DNA from: Hofstenia miamia
Lineage: Eukaryota > Xenacoelomorpha > Acoela
NCBI GenBank assembly: GCA_004352715.1
Contig: SCFE01000019.1
Location: 2,126,257 to 2,190,256, forward strand
Direction: 5' to 3'
DNA: 64,000 nucleotides
The notes under the pieces are model-generated. The model made no database searches, was not told where the DNA came from, and was given only the letters and a program-made list of their open reading frames with translations. The stretch's first letter is position 1, and each line of letters opens with the position of its first letter. Made by a program: the position numbers and the translations under genes. This document shows, piece after piece, positions 20,589 through 31,912 of this stretch.

Positions 20589-23500
20589 AGAGGGCCAGGC
20601 TAAAGATGAGTCTGGCCATAAAAACCCAAATCTATTTACACAATTTAGATAAAAATATTAACTCACTAGTTTGTATTAAATTGCCTATACAAGGTTATAA
20701 AACTAAAATCTTGATAGATTCTGGAAGTCCAATCTCTCTAGCTAATGAAAACTTTATTAATAAATTGGGTAATCAAATCAATTCAGATAATTCTACAAAG
20801 ATTTACGCCACAAACAATGAACCACTACAAATTAAGGGTACAGCAAAAATTGAAATTACATTATGCACTAAAAAAATTACCACAAATGTTTTTATTGTAA
20901 GTGAATTATTAGAAACAGTCATTCTAGGCTGTGATGTTCTAAAATCATGTCAGGGGGCAATTGATTTTGCCACAAATCAGGTTTATTTTAAGAATGAAAG
21001 TAACAGCTACAAATTTGAAAGAAACATGAATGAGGAAATTGAAATTATTAATCCCACTCCAAATCAAAATAAACTTATAGATTTTGTAAATTTTTCAATT
21101 TATTTAGATAAAACAGAGACTACAACATCCAACCAAAAAATTCAGGGAGCTCAACAGTCAGAGAGAATGACAGAAATTCTTCAATAAATTGGATTTGACG
21201 GTGTGGAAATTTTGGAAGCAGAAAAATGGACCTTCTGGGAACAAGTCAAAAAATTTGAAGACATATTTGCATTGAGTTCCAAAGAGCTGGGAAGTTGTGA
21301 TATGCTGCCATTGGAATTAAATACAATTGATGACCAGGCAGTAAATAATCAGCTGAGGAGGGTTCCATTAGCATTCCAAGACAAACTCAAAGAGCAAATT
21401 AATTCATTATTAAAACTAGGGGTAATCAGAAAATCGTTTTCAGCATGGAATGCCCCATTGTTTTAGTTTGAAAATGGAATGGGAAATTAAGGCTATGTGT
21501 TGATTATAGAAGCACAGTCAACAAGAATTTGGAAGATGTGAGTGCATACCCTCTGCCTAAAATCAAAAATATTCTAGACTCAATACAAGGGTCCAGGTTT
21601 TTCATTACACTAGATTTGGTAAGCAGTTATCACCAAATGAAAATTAGAGAGTGTGACATTCCAAAGACAGCTTTCTCTACCACTTTTGGACATTTTGAAT
21701 TTCTAAGAGTCCCTTTTGGTCTAAAAACACCCCTAGTGGTTTTCAAAGATTAATGAATTTTATTTTATATGAACTACTTTACAAAGCTTGTTTGGTATAT
21801 TTAGATGACATCTTAGTGATCAGGAGAACTTTTGAACAGATGCTGGAGAACTTTGCAAAGGTGGCGATTGCACTCAGGGAGGCTGGTTTAAAGCTGTGTG
21901 CAAAGAAGTGCGTATTCTTCCATAAGGAAATCAAATTTTTGGGCCACAAAATTTCTAAAAAGGGACTAGAATTCAATAAGGAGAAAATTGAAGCAGTAAA
22001 GCATCTCCAACCACCATCAAACTTGACACAGCTACACAGTTTCCTAGGTATCACTGGATATTATAGAAGATTTGTGGAAGGGTATGCAAATATAGCATAT
22101 CCACTAACTAAACTGTTAAGGAAAAATGCTCCCTATCACTGGAAAAAGACTCAGCAGGAGGCATTTGAGAATCTGAAACAAAAATTAATTACAGCTCCAA
22201 TTCTGGATTATCCAGATTTATCTAAGAAATTCATCCTGTCAACTGATGCAAGTGGGACAGCATTGGGTGCCATCTTAGCACAACAAGACAAAACTGGTGA
22301 AACAGTGGTCACATATGCTAGTTGTGCATTACAAGGTTCTGAACTAAATTATTCCACTACAAAGAAGGAACTATTAGCAGTGGTTTGGGTGATTTGAAAA
22401 TTTAAACATTACTTGTATGGTAGGAAGTTTACAGTAATAACAGATCACACTAATCTAAAATGGTTAAGAAATTTTTGAGAAATCCATGGACAGCTTTATT
22501 GGTGGATTGCCTTCCTGGCAGAATTTGACTTTAAAATTGTACATAAACCTGGAGCTAAACATCAAAATGCTGATGCATTAAGCAGATTGGATCTGGTATT
22601 TCTGAGAGAGCAAGATGAGGGAATTGATGATCTGATAGACTTACTAACATTCTCAATACAATTGGGTTTTGAGGAGAAAGAAAAATTTGTACAAGCTCAA
22701 AAACAAGATGTAATAATTGGTCCAATATATAAAAAGTTAATTTTAGAAAAGATTTCAAAACAACCAGAGAAACAATCATTGTCAGGCTCCCCTTGGGAAA
22801 CATTTTATTATTGGCCAAAATGGAACAATTTATATGAGGAAAATAAAATATTATATGTTAGGGAACCAAAACAACCTTTAAGATTAATCATACCTAGGGT
22901 ATTCATATCAAAGATTTTAGAGGTGGTGCACCAAAATCCTTTGGCAGGACATTTGGGGCAAGCAAAAACAATGTCAAAAATTAAGGAGTTATATTTTTGG
23001 ACAGGAATGGCAAATGATGTTTTATCATACATAAATGCTTGCAAGAGATGCAATAAAAGAAAATTTCCTGTACCAGTAGTAAGGGCTCCAATGAAAGCAA
23101 TTAAGGTAGGTTATCCCTTTGAAATAATAGCAGCTGATTTCATGGGACCACTGCCATAAAGTGAAAATGGAAACAAATGGAGTCTGACAGTAGTGGATTT
23201 ATTTTCAAAATTCTCATTTGCTTTTCCTTTACTGGATGCCACTGCTGAGTTGACAGGTAAAGTATTAGTGATCAGAATATTTACCCAGTTTGGTCTTCCT
23301 GATCACATTTTAAGAGATCAAGGAAGAAATTTTGAGAGTAATTTAATACATCAACTATGTTTTCTTTTAGATATAAAGAAACTCTGGACAACTGCCTTCC
23401 ACCCACAATGAAATGGACAAACAGAAAGGTGGAATAAAACATTGATTGATATAATTTCAAAATATATCCAATAAGATCAAAATGATTGGGATCAGTTCCT

Positions 23501-23951
23501 AGAACAAGCTTGTTTTGCATATAACACGTATTGACATCAGACAACAGGAGTCTTGCCATTTCAAGTTATGTTTGGTAGGAAAGCTTGGGTCCCAGTGCAA
23601 CTACTTTTACCAGAGGCTGATGAACAAAGACAGCTTTATGATAATATTCATCAATATATTTTAGATCTTCAGATGAATATGAGTTGCCTGCAGCAAGCAG
23701 TGATTGAAGCAATGGGACAACCACAGGAGATGATGAGTGATTATTATAACAAAAAGGTGAGGTTCCAAGAATTCGCAGAGGGTGATAAAGTGTTATTGTA
23801 TCACCTGGCGATTAAGAAAGGGATGGTGAAGAAACTACATAGCCCTTACTTGGGGCCATATGAAGTGGTAAAAGTGATAAATGAGGTAAATGTTCAGATT
23901 AAGCATCTCAAATATCCCAGGAAGAAATGGCAAATCATTCACAATAAATAG
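20549..23951 (+). pseudogene. pol: Pol polyprotein: protease, reverse transcriptase, RNase H, integrase (broken)
   Basis: Protease: ILIDSGSPISLA (about 20710) and ETVILGCDVL (20920). RT: LLKLGVIRKS with a stop after AWNAPLF (21464), LCVDYRSTVN and FFITLDLVSSYHQM (21600), FGLK, then a frame change, VYLDDIL (the intact YxDD box at 21797) and FLGHKISKKGLEF. RNase H: FILSTDASGTALGAILAQQ (22230) and NYSTTKKELLAVVW. Integrase: H..H and CKRCNK finger (22930-23055), AADFMGPLP (23130), LRDQGRNFES (23310), NGQTERWNKTL (23412), giving the D, D, E triad, and a C-terminal region to 23951. At least two frameshifts between 21466 and 21753 and stops near 22395, 22477, 23157, 23409, 23475 and 23535 inactivate it. 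Order and motifs are those of Metaviridae. Confidence 0.92.
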
Positions 23952-25460
23952 GTTGAAGCCATATAAAGAAAAGGGTCCAGATGATGGTAAAATGGATGAA
24001 TTGGAAACAGAAAATTTAAGGGAAGAAGAAGCAGAGGATGAATTGGCATTATGTCAGCAAGTCAAAATTGCCCACTTGGAATCACCTAATTTGACACCAA
24101 ATAGGACGCCACCTCATAGTCCTGAACCTGAGCCAATTTGGGTGTGAAAAGAAGAAGAGGAAAGGATGCCAGACTTTCAATTTCAAAGGGAGCCGTATCC
24201 TGATCATTAAAGAAAAAGACCTGACAGAATCAGACTGTTGTTAGCATGGTAGAAAAGTTGCTAAAGAGGCGGTATAAAAAGCATGAACATTTGGAAAATC
24301 TTTATAGTGCATGAAAAATCAATGTGTGTGAAGTTTTATAACTACATTTAGGAAATTGAAGTAAATTACGAGGTGGTAGAAGAAAAGGAATTCGACCAGA
24401 TGTTGGATGCATGGACCAAAATAAACAGTTTTGGACTCTGTCATCTTTGTAGTTTATAAAACTTGAAATTTATTATATTCATTTAGGTGTTGTGATTTAA
24501 TTAAAATGCATGAAGAGTAGTAATTATTTTTAGGAGATGAGAACCTTCATGCACCCAGAGTACTTTTATACTCAGATCTCCTGTCATAGAGGAAAAGAGG
24601 TGTGGATGGTGACTAGTTACATTTCTCCCTGAGAGTGGCTTAGGGTGGCGAGTGTTCTTGTGGAGCATAGAGCTCACAAGAAGAAACATATGCTCCACCA
24701 AAAACAAATCATCACCACCCTCGAATATAATTGTTCAATATTTATACATCTAATTATTAGAAAATAAATGTTTACACATAAACTTACTTGTTATATAATT
24801 AAGTAGAAACTGTGGACATTACATTAATCATAACTGAAAATGTAGATTACAGGTATAACTTACTAGAAGGTATCTGAAGAGTTATATGTAAGATAGTAGT
24901 TAAACAATAAGTAAACAGTAACAAAAATGTTGTTTAGAAGTTGATGACAGTACTAGATCTTGACTAAAAATGTAACCTTGTATATATTGATTAGTAAATG
25001 TAGGTTAGGAAGCTGCTCTGTAATAATATTAATTAAACATAGCCAAAATATTTTGGTAATAGCTAATTACATGTATGTAAGCAGCTAGTAAAAATCCTGG
25101 TGATAGACAGATGCAGCACTGACCTGTAATTGTGGAACTAGTCATTTACAATGAGACAGAAGTTTAAAATAAACTAATGCATTCCCCTGTAAGGCTCTAA
25201 AATTATACCAGAAATGTGTGACATTGTTATATAAGTAAATACCTAAATTCATAGAAGTGTTCTCACAATAGAGTTAGGTTATGTCAAAAAGAATTGTTGT
25301 ACCCAATGCATGAAAACTCGGAAAATAAAATTGTATTATTTTTTTTTGAAGCTGTACTCATTCTAGTAGTTTGTAAAATGTACCTGTAAAATGAGAGTAA
25401 ATTGCCAAAAATTAGGGAGTTCAGATTACAAAATCAAAACTTAATCAAAAATTTATTTAG
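23952..25460. other. Pol tail and non-coding stretch inside the Gypsy element
   Basis: A short acidic, proline-containing frame (23890-24147, ending HSPEPEPIWV) overlaps and follows the pol end and may be the worn C-terminus of pol. From about 24170 to 25460 no coherent coding frame was seen. This 1.3-kb gap before the next ORF is unusual in a Gypsy element and may hold splice or regulatory signals. Confidence 0.5.
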
Positions 25461-25613
25461 TTAGAATGCCAGGCAGAATGGCTAAGAAGAAATATCTAAA
25501 AAGATGGAGTTGATCCAGAGCCATTAGGACAGTCATGCTCTATTATCCCCAAATAAAATCTTCCCTGGAATTATTGTTGTGCCTGGCAGTGGACGTGAAA
25601 TTAGAAGAAGATA

Positions 25614-26817
25614 GTGGCCTTGAATCTGGAAAACATGGGTGGAAGGGAGAGTCTAGAGGTTCATTTGGCACACAAAAATACGGAGCATTGGTACCTGGAA
25701 TTTGAGGCCCGATTACATAGGCCAAATACCATCACACAAAAATATATATGTGCAATACAGAGTAAATCATGGGAAAATGAGAGCTTGGTGGCAATTGACA
25801 TAGAGTTTGTGGGAGCATTGGTGCATCCTCATGAAATTCCACAAGAGTTGATCAAAGTGGCTAGAAGGCAAATAAAAAATGTCAATAGGACGTGCAGTAG
25901 AAATGTGATGGTCCCTCTAGATTGCTCAATCTAAGATGGTGAGACTTCCCTTAAATATCTTTTAAAACCTCCATTAGCAGTGAATTATCCACTGGATATG
26001 ATTCACTATCATGATCTAGAGGGTAGAAAAATTTATTGGAAAGCATGAAAGATGTTTGAGATCACAGACAACCTTTTGTATTTCAGGAGCATGGCACAGT
26101 TGCAAGAATGGCTCAAGAATGCAAGAGTCCAGGAGTTCTTAGAATTCGTGGGAGAAGAACAACCTGCATTAAAATTATTGAGTGGTACCATTGCCCAGGT
26201 GGAATTTTTAAATTCCACACATAAGCCTGGAAAAATTAATGACAAGATAAGACAGTTGAAAATGACAGGAATTGCGTTATTCAATGGCACCCAGGACTGT
26301 CCTATGCTGGGTTTACATAACTTGGGGATTCCAGTATATGATCTCACATACAGGCTGGAAATGAAGATCATGGTCAAACTAAGAATACAATGTCCACAAG
26401 AGATCAAGGAAGACAAATTACTAGAAGCCACTATACAAGAGATGCCATCATTTTCTCTAATATCATTGGCAGAGCAGTTGTGCCCAGAGATGTTAAGAAA
26501 ATTAAGAGACACATGATAGTTGATTTGATGCACAGATTTCCTATGAGATTTCACAGATCACATTCAAATTTAGAATGAAGAACAAACGAGTTTTTAAGAA
26601 GCTGGAGGAGATACTCCAATGTAATGAAATTAAAATACCTACAGAGGAAGTTTGGTTGAAAAATTGTTTAGACTGGAGGGAAAGGTTGACCATACTGTAT
26701 GCACACTTTGCCACCAAGCACCCAAACTTCCCAGCAGAAAATTGGGGGCAGGTAAGTCACAAGAAGAAGGATGAAATTACTGCTGAATGGAGTGTGTTTC
26801 TGCAGAATTATAAATGA
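25614..26817 (+). pseudogene. Unassigned ORF between pol and the envelope-like gene
   Basis: One frame is open from 25614 to 26516 except for stops at 25932 and 26046, and coding-like sequence continues in another frame at 26575-26817. Landmarks: HPHEIPQELIKVARRQIKN, MIHYHDLEGRKIYW, MAQLQEWLKNARVQEFLEF and LKMTGIALFNGTQDCPML. An acceptor-like CTTTTGTATTTCAG ends at 26086, five bases before the ATG of MAQLQEW (26091). No signal peptide was evident, and the family was not recognised. It could be an accessory protein or a decayed N-terminal part of a second surface gene. The sustained frame over more than 300 codons shows that it was a real gene. Confidence 0.5.
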
Positions 26818-26927
26818 AAAATAATGCATGGTGCAGTTAAAAACGATAAAACTAATTAGTAATGAGTACAGTTTCAATTACTAATTAAGGATGATATCTA
26901 AGTCATGGAATGATATTGTAATTTAGG

Positions 26928-28866
26928 ATGTTTGCTCTTGTGAAAATCATCACATTGAGTTTTCTATGGATACAAATAGTTGGACAGATAGAGAATGGAA
27001 TTTTGTTCAATAGACAATTTGAAGTCATGCAAACAGAACATTGGAAAATGATTGAATTCTTAATACCTTTTCCAGCAGTGAATTTTTCACAAGAGATAGT
27101 TAGAAAAATGCCCAAGTTCCAACTAAATCTTGAGGGTAAACAAGAAATCTGTGTAAAGAAAGAATCAGAACGAGAAAGCATAGTAAATTGGTTGGCACGT
27201 CTCATAAATAGAGAAGGACAAGAGACTGAAATTTGCCAGAATCAGGATGCAAACCTTACCCTCCTATTTGGAATATTGCATTTACAAAAATTATGCATTT
27301 TTTTCCAAATATTTGCCAAATTTTCCAAATGTATTTACTAGGGTGGCTATGAAAGTGTGAACAAACAGAGCAGCTGAAAGAAAAGGTTAAGGAGCTATTA
27401 GCAGGCACCAATCAACATACCCAAGACATAAATCTCCTAAGCACTCAAACCGACGAGAAGTTTGTGTTGGTAGCAACAGAATTAAAAAAACTGTGGAAAG
27501 AGAAGAAGAAAATTATAGAAACATTGCATGAACTACAAGAGATGATTCTGAATGTAGCCAGTTTTCATTGCAAATACATCAACCTGTACTTAGACCAAAT
27601 TAATTGGACAGCTCATTTAAGCACAAAATTTACGGGTTTGAAGTCATTCAGGATAGGGCTCCAGAGTTACACGGCTTTGTTACTTCAAGTGATACCATCT
27701 CTTACAGAAGGCTATCTTCCACCTGGGTTAGTTTCTCCAAAAGATCTTAAAAAGTTGGTAGAAGTTTTAGCTCAGGAAGAACTTCAAAGAGAGACATGCT
27801 TATCTCCAACCTTAACAACAAAACAAATCCTAGCTTACTATCAATCCAAACTTGTAAATTCTGTGTATATCACAACATATGGGCTCCATGTACGGATGGG
27901 AATACCATTCAACTCAATGTGTCAACAATTCTATGTTTATCACGTGACTTCACTTCTAATGGTGTCTTCAGATGGAAAGCTGTTTACAAAATGGAAGTTA
28001 GAGACACTGTATTTAGTGGTCAGTAGAGATAATGATATGTTTGCAGAGTTAGACTCGAAGACATTAAAATTTTGAAAGGGGTTTCCAACTTACTGAAATA
28101 AAGCCAGTTCATGTTTAGTCTCTCTGTACTTTGGGATGGAAACACAAAGTTTTGAATTATACAAAATGGAAGTTATATCACACATTCTGGCAGAAAATGC
28201 TAAGAATTTAGGTTATGGCAGGTGGCTATTTGTTTCACCACTTAGTACAAAATTTCTGACAAAATTTCTGATGAATAGCTCTATTGAAAAGAAGTATATG
28301 CCAAATAGGATTCCAGCTTGCAGAGCCTGTATTATAAGGCTTGGATGTGGACAAATTTTGGAAGGAAAAAGTGTTACACTAAAACCTGATCTTATAACAT
28401 GTCAAAAAGGTTTTAAAAAATGGATGTGACCATATCTAGACCACTGAGAGGAATATATGACGCATTTCCTGCATGGCATGAACAACCCTATCTGTCGACG
28501 GCACAAGCACATCAAAATCTGATTCAAGAGGTTCAAGTACATCTCAAGGCTAATAATCACTTAATTCCTGACTCAATTGAAGAGTGGAGAAGAATTGCAA
28601 AACCATTGGGAGACAGATTGGCTAAGGCAAAAATAATTTCGTCAAAAGAATTACAGGAATTTACACCCTGGAAAATTTCAATTCTTCTGCCTTTTCTAAC
28701 CACTGGCATAGGAGCAATTTCAGCTCTGTCATTAGCATTCTGTATAAGAAAGAAGATATGTGCCATATTGCACCATCTGCTCAGACATCTACATGGTCAC
28801 AAAGGAGACTCAAAAATAGTCACAAGTGAACAAGGTATTGACCAATGGAAGGGAAGCAAATATTAA
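26928..28866 (+). pseudogene. env: Envelope-like gene of the Gypsy element (F-type fusion protein-like), broken
   Basis: Starts at ATG 26928, one base after an acceptor-like TTGTAATTTAG. A hydrophobic N-terminal stretch, VKIITLSFLWIQIVGQI, looks like a signal peptide. A frame change lies near 27341-27357. From 27357 to 28075 a heptad-like helical region is followed by LQVIPSLTEGYLPPGLVSP, which resembles the conserved middle of baculovirus F and errantivirus envelope proteins. Further blocks at 28136-28429 contain paired cysteines. 28420-28866 ends in a membrane anchor (ILLPFLTTGIGAISALSLAF) and a basic cytoplasmic tail. Signal, coiled coil and anchor in this order indicate a class I-like membrane fusion protein. 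Multiple frame changes make it non-functional. Confidence 0.6.
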
Positions 28867-29141
28867 TTAAAATGACATGTGTTTAGGGGTTGCACCAAGA
28901 GAGGATAGTCCAATAATTCGTCAAACAATGAGAACATTTTCACTGGGCCTTCCTAATCTAAATCAAGTAACTCAGGCTTGAAAAGAAAGATGAGAATTAA
29001 CGATGCATGAAACATTATTGGTGTTTATCTTATAGAGACATATTGGACCAAGATACCCTATCCCTGAAAACCTTTATAATACTGGTTGGTAAGATTTGCA
29101 TGGAATTTTTTTTGCTGTCTTGGAATTCCTATGTCAAATCT

Positions 29142-29155
29142 AGCAGTGGGAAATG
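29142..29155 (+). other. Polypurine tract region before the 3' LTR
   Basis: AGCAGTGGGAAATG immediately precedes the 3' LTR. It is purine-rich but imperfect; position is the main support. Confidence 0.45.
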
Positions 29156-30878
29156 TGATGAAAATGGAAGTCTAAACAAAGATTTTATAAAGTCACTGTT
29201 GGAGAATTTTTCTAATTTAACATTTCATTTATTCTTTTTAAATTTAAAATTGTTAATCACTAAAAGACTTAGTTAGTTGTTTGAATTAAAGGTTGTTTAA
29301 TCCTTTGTATGCTAAACCTAAAAAGGTTTTATTCTGCTTTTAAGTGCTCATATTATGGAAAAAAGAAATACTTACAGAGTCTCTTGAATAAATATCATGC
29401 TTATGTAAAAAATTTCAAAGGAATGCTTGTCCCTTTATAAATGAATGTCAAATCAGTTTCAAAGAAACAAAATCCAAGCTATTATGCACTTACAAAAGAA
29501 AAAGGCAGCTTATGAAAGTGATCTAAAATCTGATAATAATGTAAATGGCAGTTATTTTTGGAAACAATGATGGAAAATGTGATGTAGACCCAATCAGAAA
29601 ATGATGACGTCAAAAAGCCTATAAAAGATCCAAACAAATAAGATAGAGAGAGAGAGACAGAGAATACCAGTCAACTGCAAGCTCTAGGTTCAGAAGTTGA
29701 CAACTCGTAATTTTTTTGGTAAAGCTCTCTATCACAGACAGATAGAATACTAGTCAGATTCCTCAAGAACTTTTAATCCTGAAATACAGTTCTTCACATA
29801 GTTTTGGCTACTTTCAGAGTGAAAGATTCCAGTTTTGTTGCCTACATCCAAAGTAAATCACTCCCAGGTAAAATGTTTTGAAACTGCATTTAAGTTGGTA
29901 AATGTAAGAACTTCTATTGGGTCTAATCTTTTTAGTTATTCCAGTTATTTAAATGTATATGTTATTGATTTTTGGTATTAATCAAACCTTAGTGTAAAAA
30001 TAAATCAGTTAGAAAAAGATTCTTTGTTATCTTAATTAAGTTATCTAGAAATTAAGCATTCTTCCAAATTAGCATTTTAAATGATTCCTATAGAGAAAAA
30101 CTTTTTACTGTTTGTAAGGAATTGCTCCTAAAATTAACAGGGAATTCAAGGAAATTTTTCTTAGTGTTAATTGTTTTGAGTGAGTTATTACATTACTTCA
30201 ATTAGCAATTGTGTATTGTTTTGAAGGAATTGAACGCAGTATTTTAAGTCAAAATAAATACTCAGAGAGGAATTGTTTTAAGGAAACGTTAAAATTCCAT
30301 GACAAACAAAACTGAATTACTTACTACACAATATTTGGATTTATAGGGAGGTGAATTAGAATTTTAACATTTAAACTCTATTGGAACTCTTGTGGGATTA
30401 ATAAGTTACTGACTTGGTTGTAATGCGAGAAAGTGATACTTTTCAAAGACTCTCTTTTGATAGAATTTTATAGGAATTTCTTTAGGAATAATCTTATAAA
30501 AACACCTCAAAAATTTTATTAAGGAATAAGGGAAATTAATTGGACCACAATGTACCTTAAATTTTTTTCCTAATTTTTAATGTTAAATTATATTTATTGG
30601 AGGCAATTTGGCAGAATTGGTTTTTAATCATAGGGGACCCTAACAAGAAAACGTTAAAAAATTTTTGAAATTATTTTTATTGAATGTTTTGTTTTGAATC
30701 GTAATTCAGTAAATTGCTGGAATTGGGAGTCTGCTTTTTTTTTTTTTGCAAGGCAGACATAGATAGTGAAACAGAAGTTTTTAAGAGACTAAAATCTTTA
30801 GTTGGATAAGTTGATTTTTTTGAAGCAGTAAGTTTCTAATTAATAATCTTGGTTCATTAAAAATCCGTTTTCACTACA
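29156..30878 (+). repeat. 3' LTR of the Gypsy element
   Basis: 1723 bp, TG...CA, matching the 5' LTR with many substitutions and indels. It ends TTTTCACTACA, followed at once by the target duplication CACATG at 30879. The TATA box is at 29620-29626, with TGACGTCA just upstream. Confidence 0.92.
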
Positions 30879-31087
30879 CACATGCTATGTGTAGGGTTCA
30901 AACTTTGATTGCTTGATGAGCAAGTTAGTTTGGATTTGACTTTTGTTGATTGTGTAGTGATTATTTTCGGGGATAAATGTAGATCGCTTAGTTGTTGAGA
31001 CAAACCAGTAGATGTTGCTGTTGTTTCTAATGTTGGAATTGATTTCTTTCTCTTTGATTTTCTTTGTTTCATTGTATTGATCTTCAT
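30879..31087 (-). pseudogene. Displaced N-terminus of the R2-like element copy 2
   Basis: A minus-strand frame starts MKINTMKQRKSKRKKS at 31087 and runs without a stop to the target duplication. It is basic, then rich in Ser and Thr, as element N-termini often are. If the Gypsy element and one CACATG copy are ignored, the same frame continues into 17803 and on to CGMICSHKKEGLKCSG. This frame continuity is the evidence that it belongs to the element at 15752-17807. Confidence 0.6.
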
Positions 31088-31500
31088 AAACTTTTTATTG
31101 TTGATAGATGTTCAAAATTTCCAAACGTTCAGTTTCCCACAAAAAGCAAAAAATTATGTTATTATTTTATATATTTTAATGATGGGAAGTTCTCAAATTT
31201 AGTTATTTGCACCAACTTTTTGATGAAATAAAAACAAGACATTATTTAATTGTGCTTAAAAGATTGTTTCCCAAATAAATATAGATTCAAGCCATAAAAA
31301 AATCCGCAATTGCCAGACGTCAATCTCAAATAATAAATAAAATGAAGTTAAATATTGAAAAAACAGTTCATGATACTGAGCAATTTCAATGAAGAGAAAC
31401 TAAGTTTACAAGTATACAATCAAATTATTGAAGTAAAAATAAAATTATCCACTTAAGTAAAATTTTTTATAATAAATATATATTTAAAAAAGCCCTGTCT
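31088..31500. other. AT-rich region, no gene seen
   Basis: Possibly the 5' untranslated part of the R2-like element (reading leftwards). No other structure was recognised. Confidence 0.35.
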
Positions 31501-31503
31501 GCG

Positions 31504-31839
31504 TTGATAATATTCTCTCAAAGAATTTCGCAATTAAACTCTGCAATCAAATCACAAGAAGCTTCTGTCAACGTCGTGTTAGTGTCATTCCAGTCTTTGA
31601 TCATTTTCTTCTTCCGTGGGGCTCTTTCAATTCCACTCTTCTTGATTATGATGACATCCACCTGTTCTGATGAAAGACTCCGTAATCTAAGGAACTTCTT
31701 TCACACTTTTTCATCTGTCCCTAATCAATATGGCTCCTTGCGCCAAAAGATAATTCCTACGCTAAGGCAGTATCCTACAACACACACTATTCTTTACTGC
31801 CAACACCCACTGTCCGTCCCACTTTACCCCATTATATAG
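31504..31839 (+). pseudogene. SGNH-hydrolase-like domain, C-terminal fragment
   Basis: Two overlapping frames carry the signal: one reads SVIPVFDHFLLPWGS and LLDYDDIHL, the other continues DERLRNLRNFFHTF. The D-x-x-H in DDIHL matches the catalytic block V of SGNH/GDSL-type esterases, and a hydrophobic IPVF..FL strand normally precedes it. Such esterase domains occur in ORF1 of CR1-type LINEs. A frameshift splits it, and the N-terminal half is missing. An N-terminal half of the same kind is seen at 46438-46819. Confidence 0.4.
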
Positions 31840-31879
31840 CTTATATTAGCATTTTTTACTTATAAATGTAAAACTATAT

Positions 31880-31912
31880 TATATTGTATTGTATTGTATT
31901 GTATTGTAACTT
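31880..31912. repeat. (TTGTA)n pentanucleotide repeat
   Basis: TTGTATTGTATTGTATTGTA-type repeat directly next to the 3' end of the minus-strand LINE. Many LINEs without poly(A) end in a short tandem repeat, so this is read as its 3' tail. Confidence 0.6.

Larger units (their letters stand above)
17810..30878 (+). mobile_element. Ty3/Gypsy LTR retrotransposon with gag, pol, extra ORF and envelope-like gene
   Basis: A 13,069-bp element bounded by TG...CA LTRs (17810-19525 and 29156-30878) and a 6-bp target duplication. Order: 5' LTR, primer site, gag, pol in the order protease-RT-RNase H-integrase (the Gypsy order), a 1.3-kb non-coding stretch, an unassigned ORF, an envelope-like gene, 3' LTR. 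Frequent stops and clear LTR divergence show an old, inactive copy. It sits inside an R2-like non-LTR element that reads the other way. Confidence 0.92.

Noticed and set aside
24501-24707. 68-codon minus-strand frame inside the Gypsy element
   Set aside because: Antisense in the non-coding stretch, without similarity to anything recognised.
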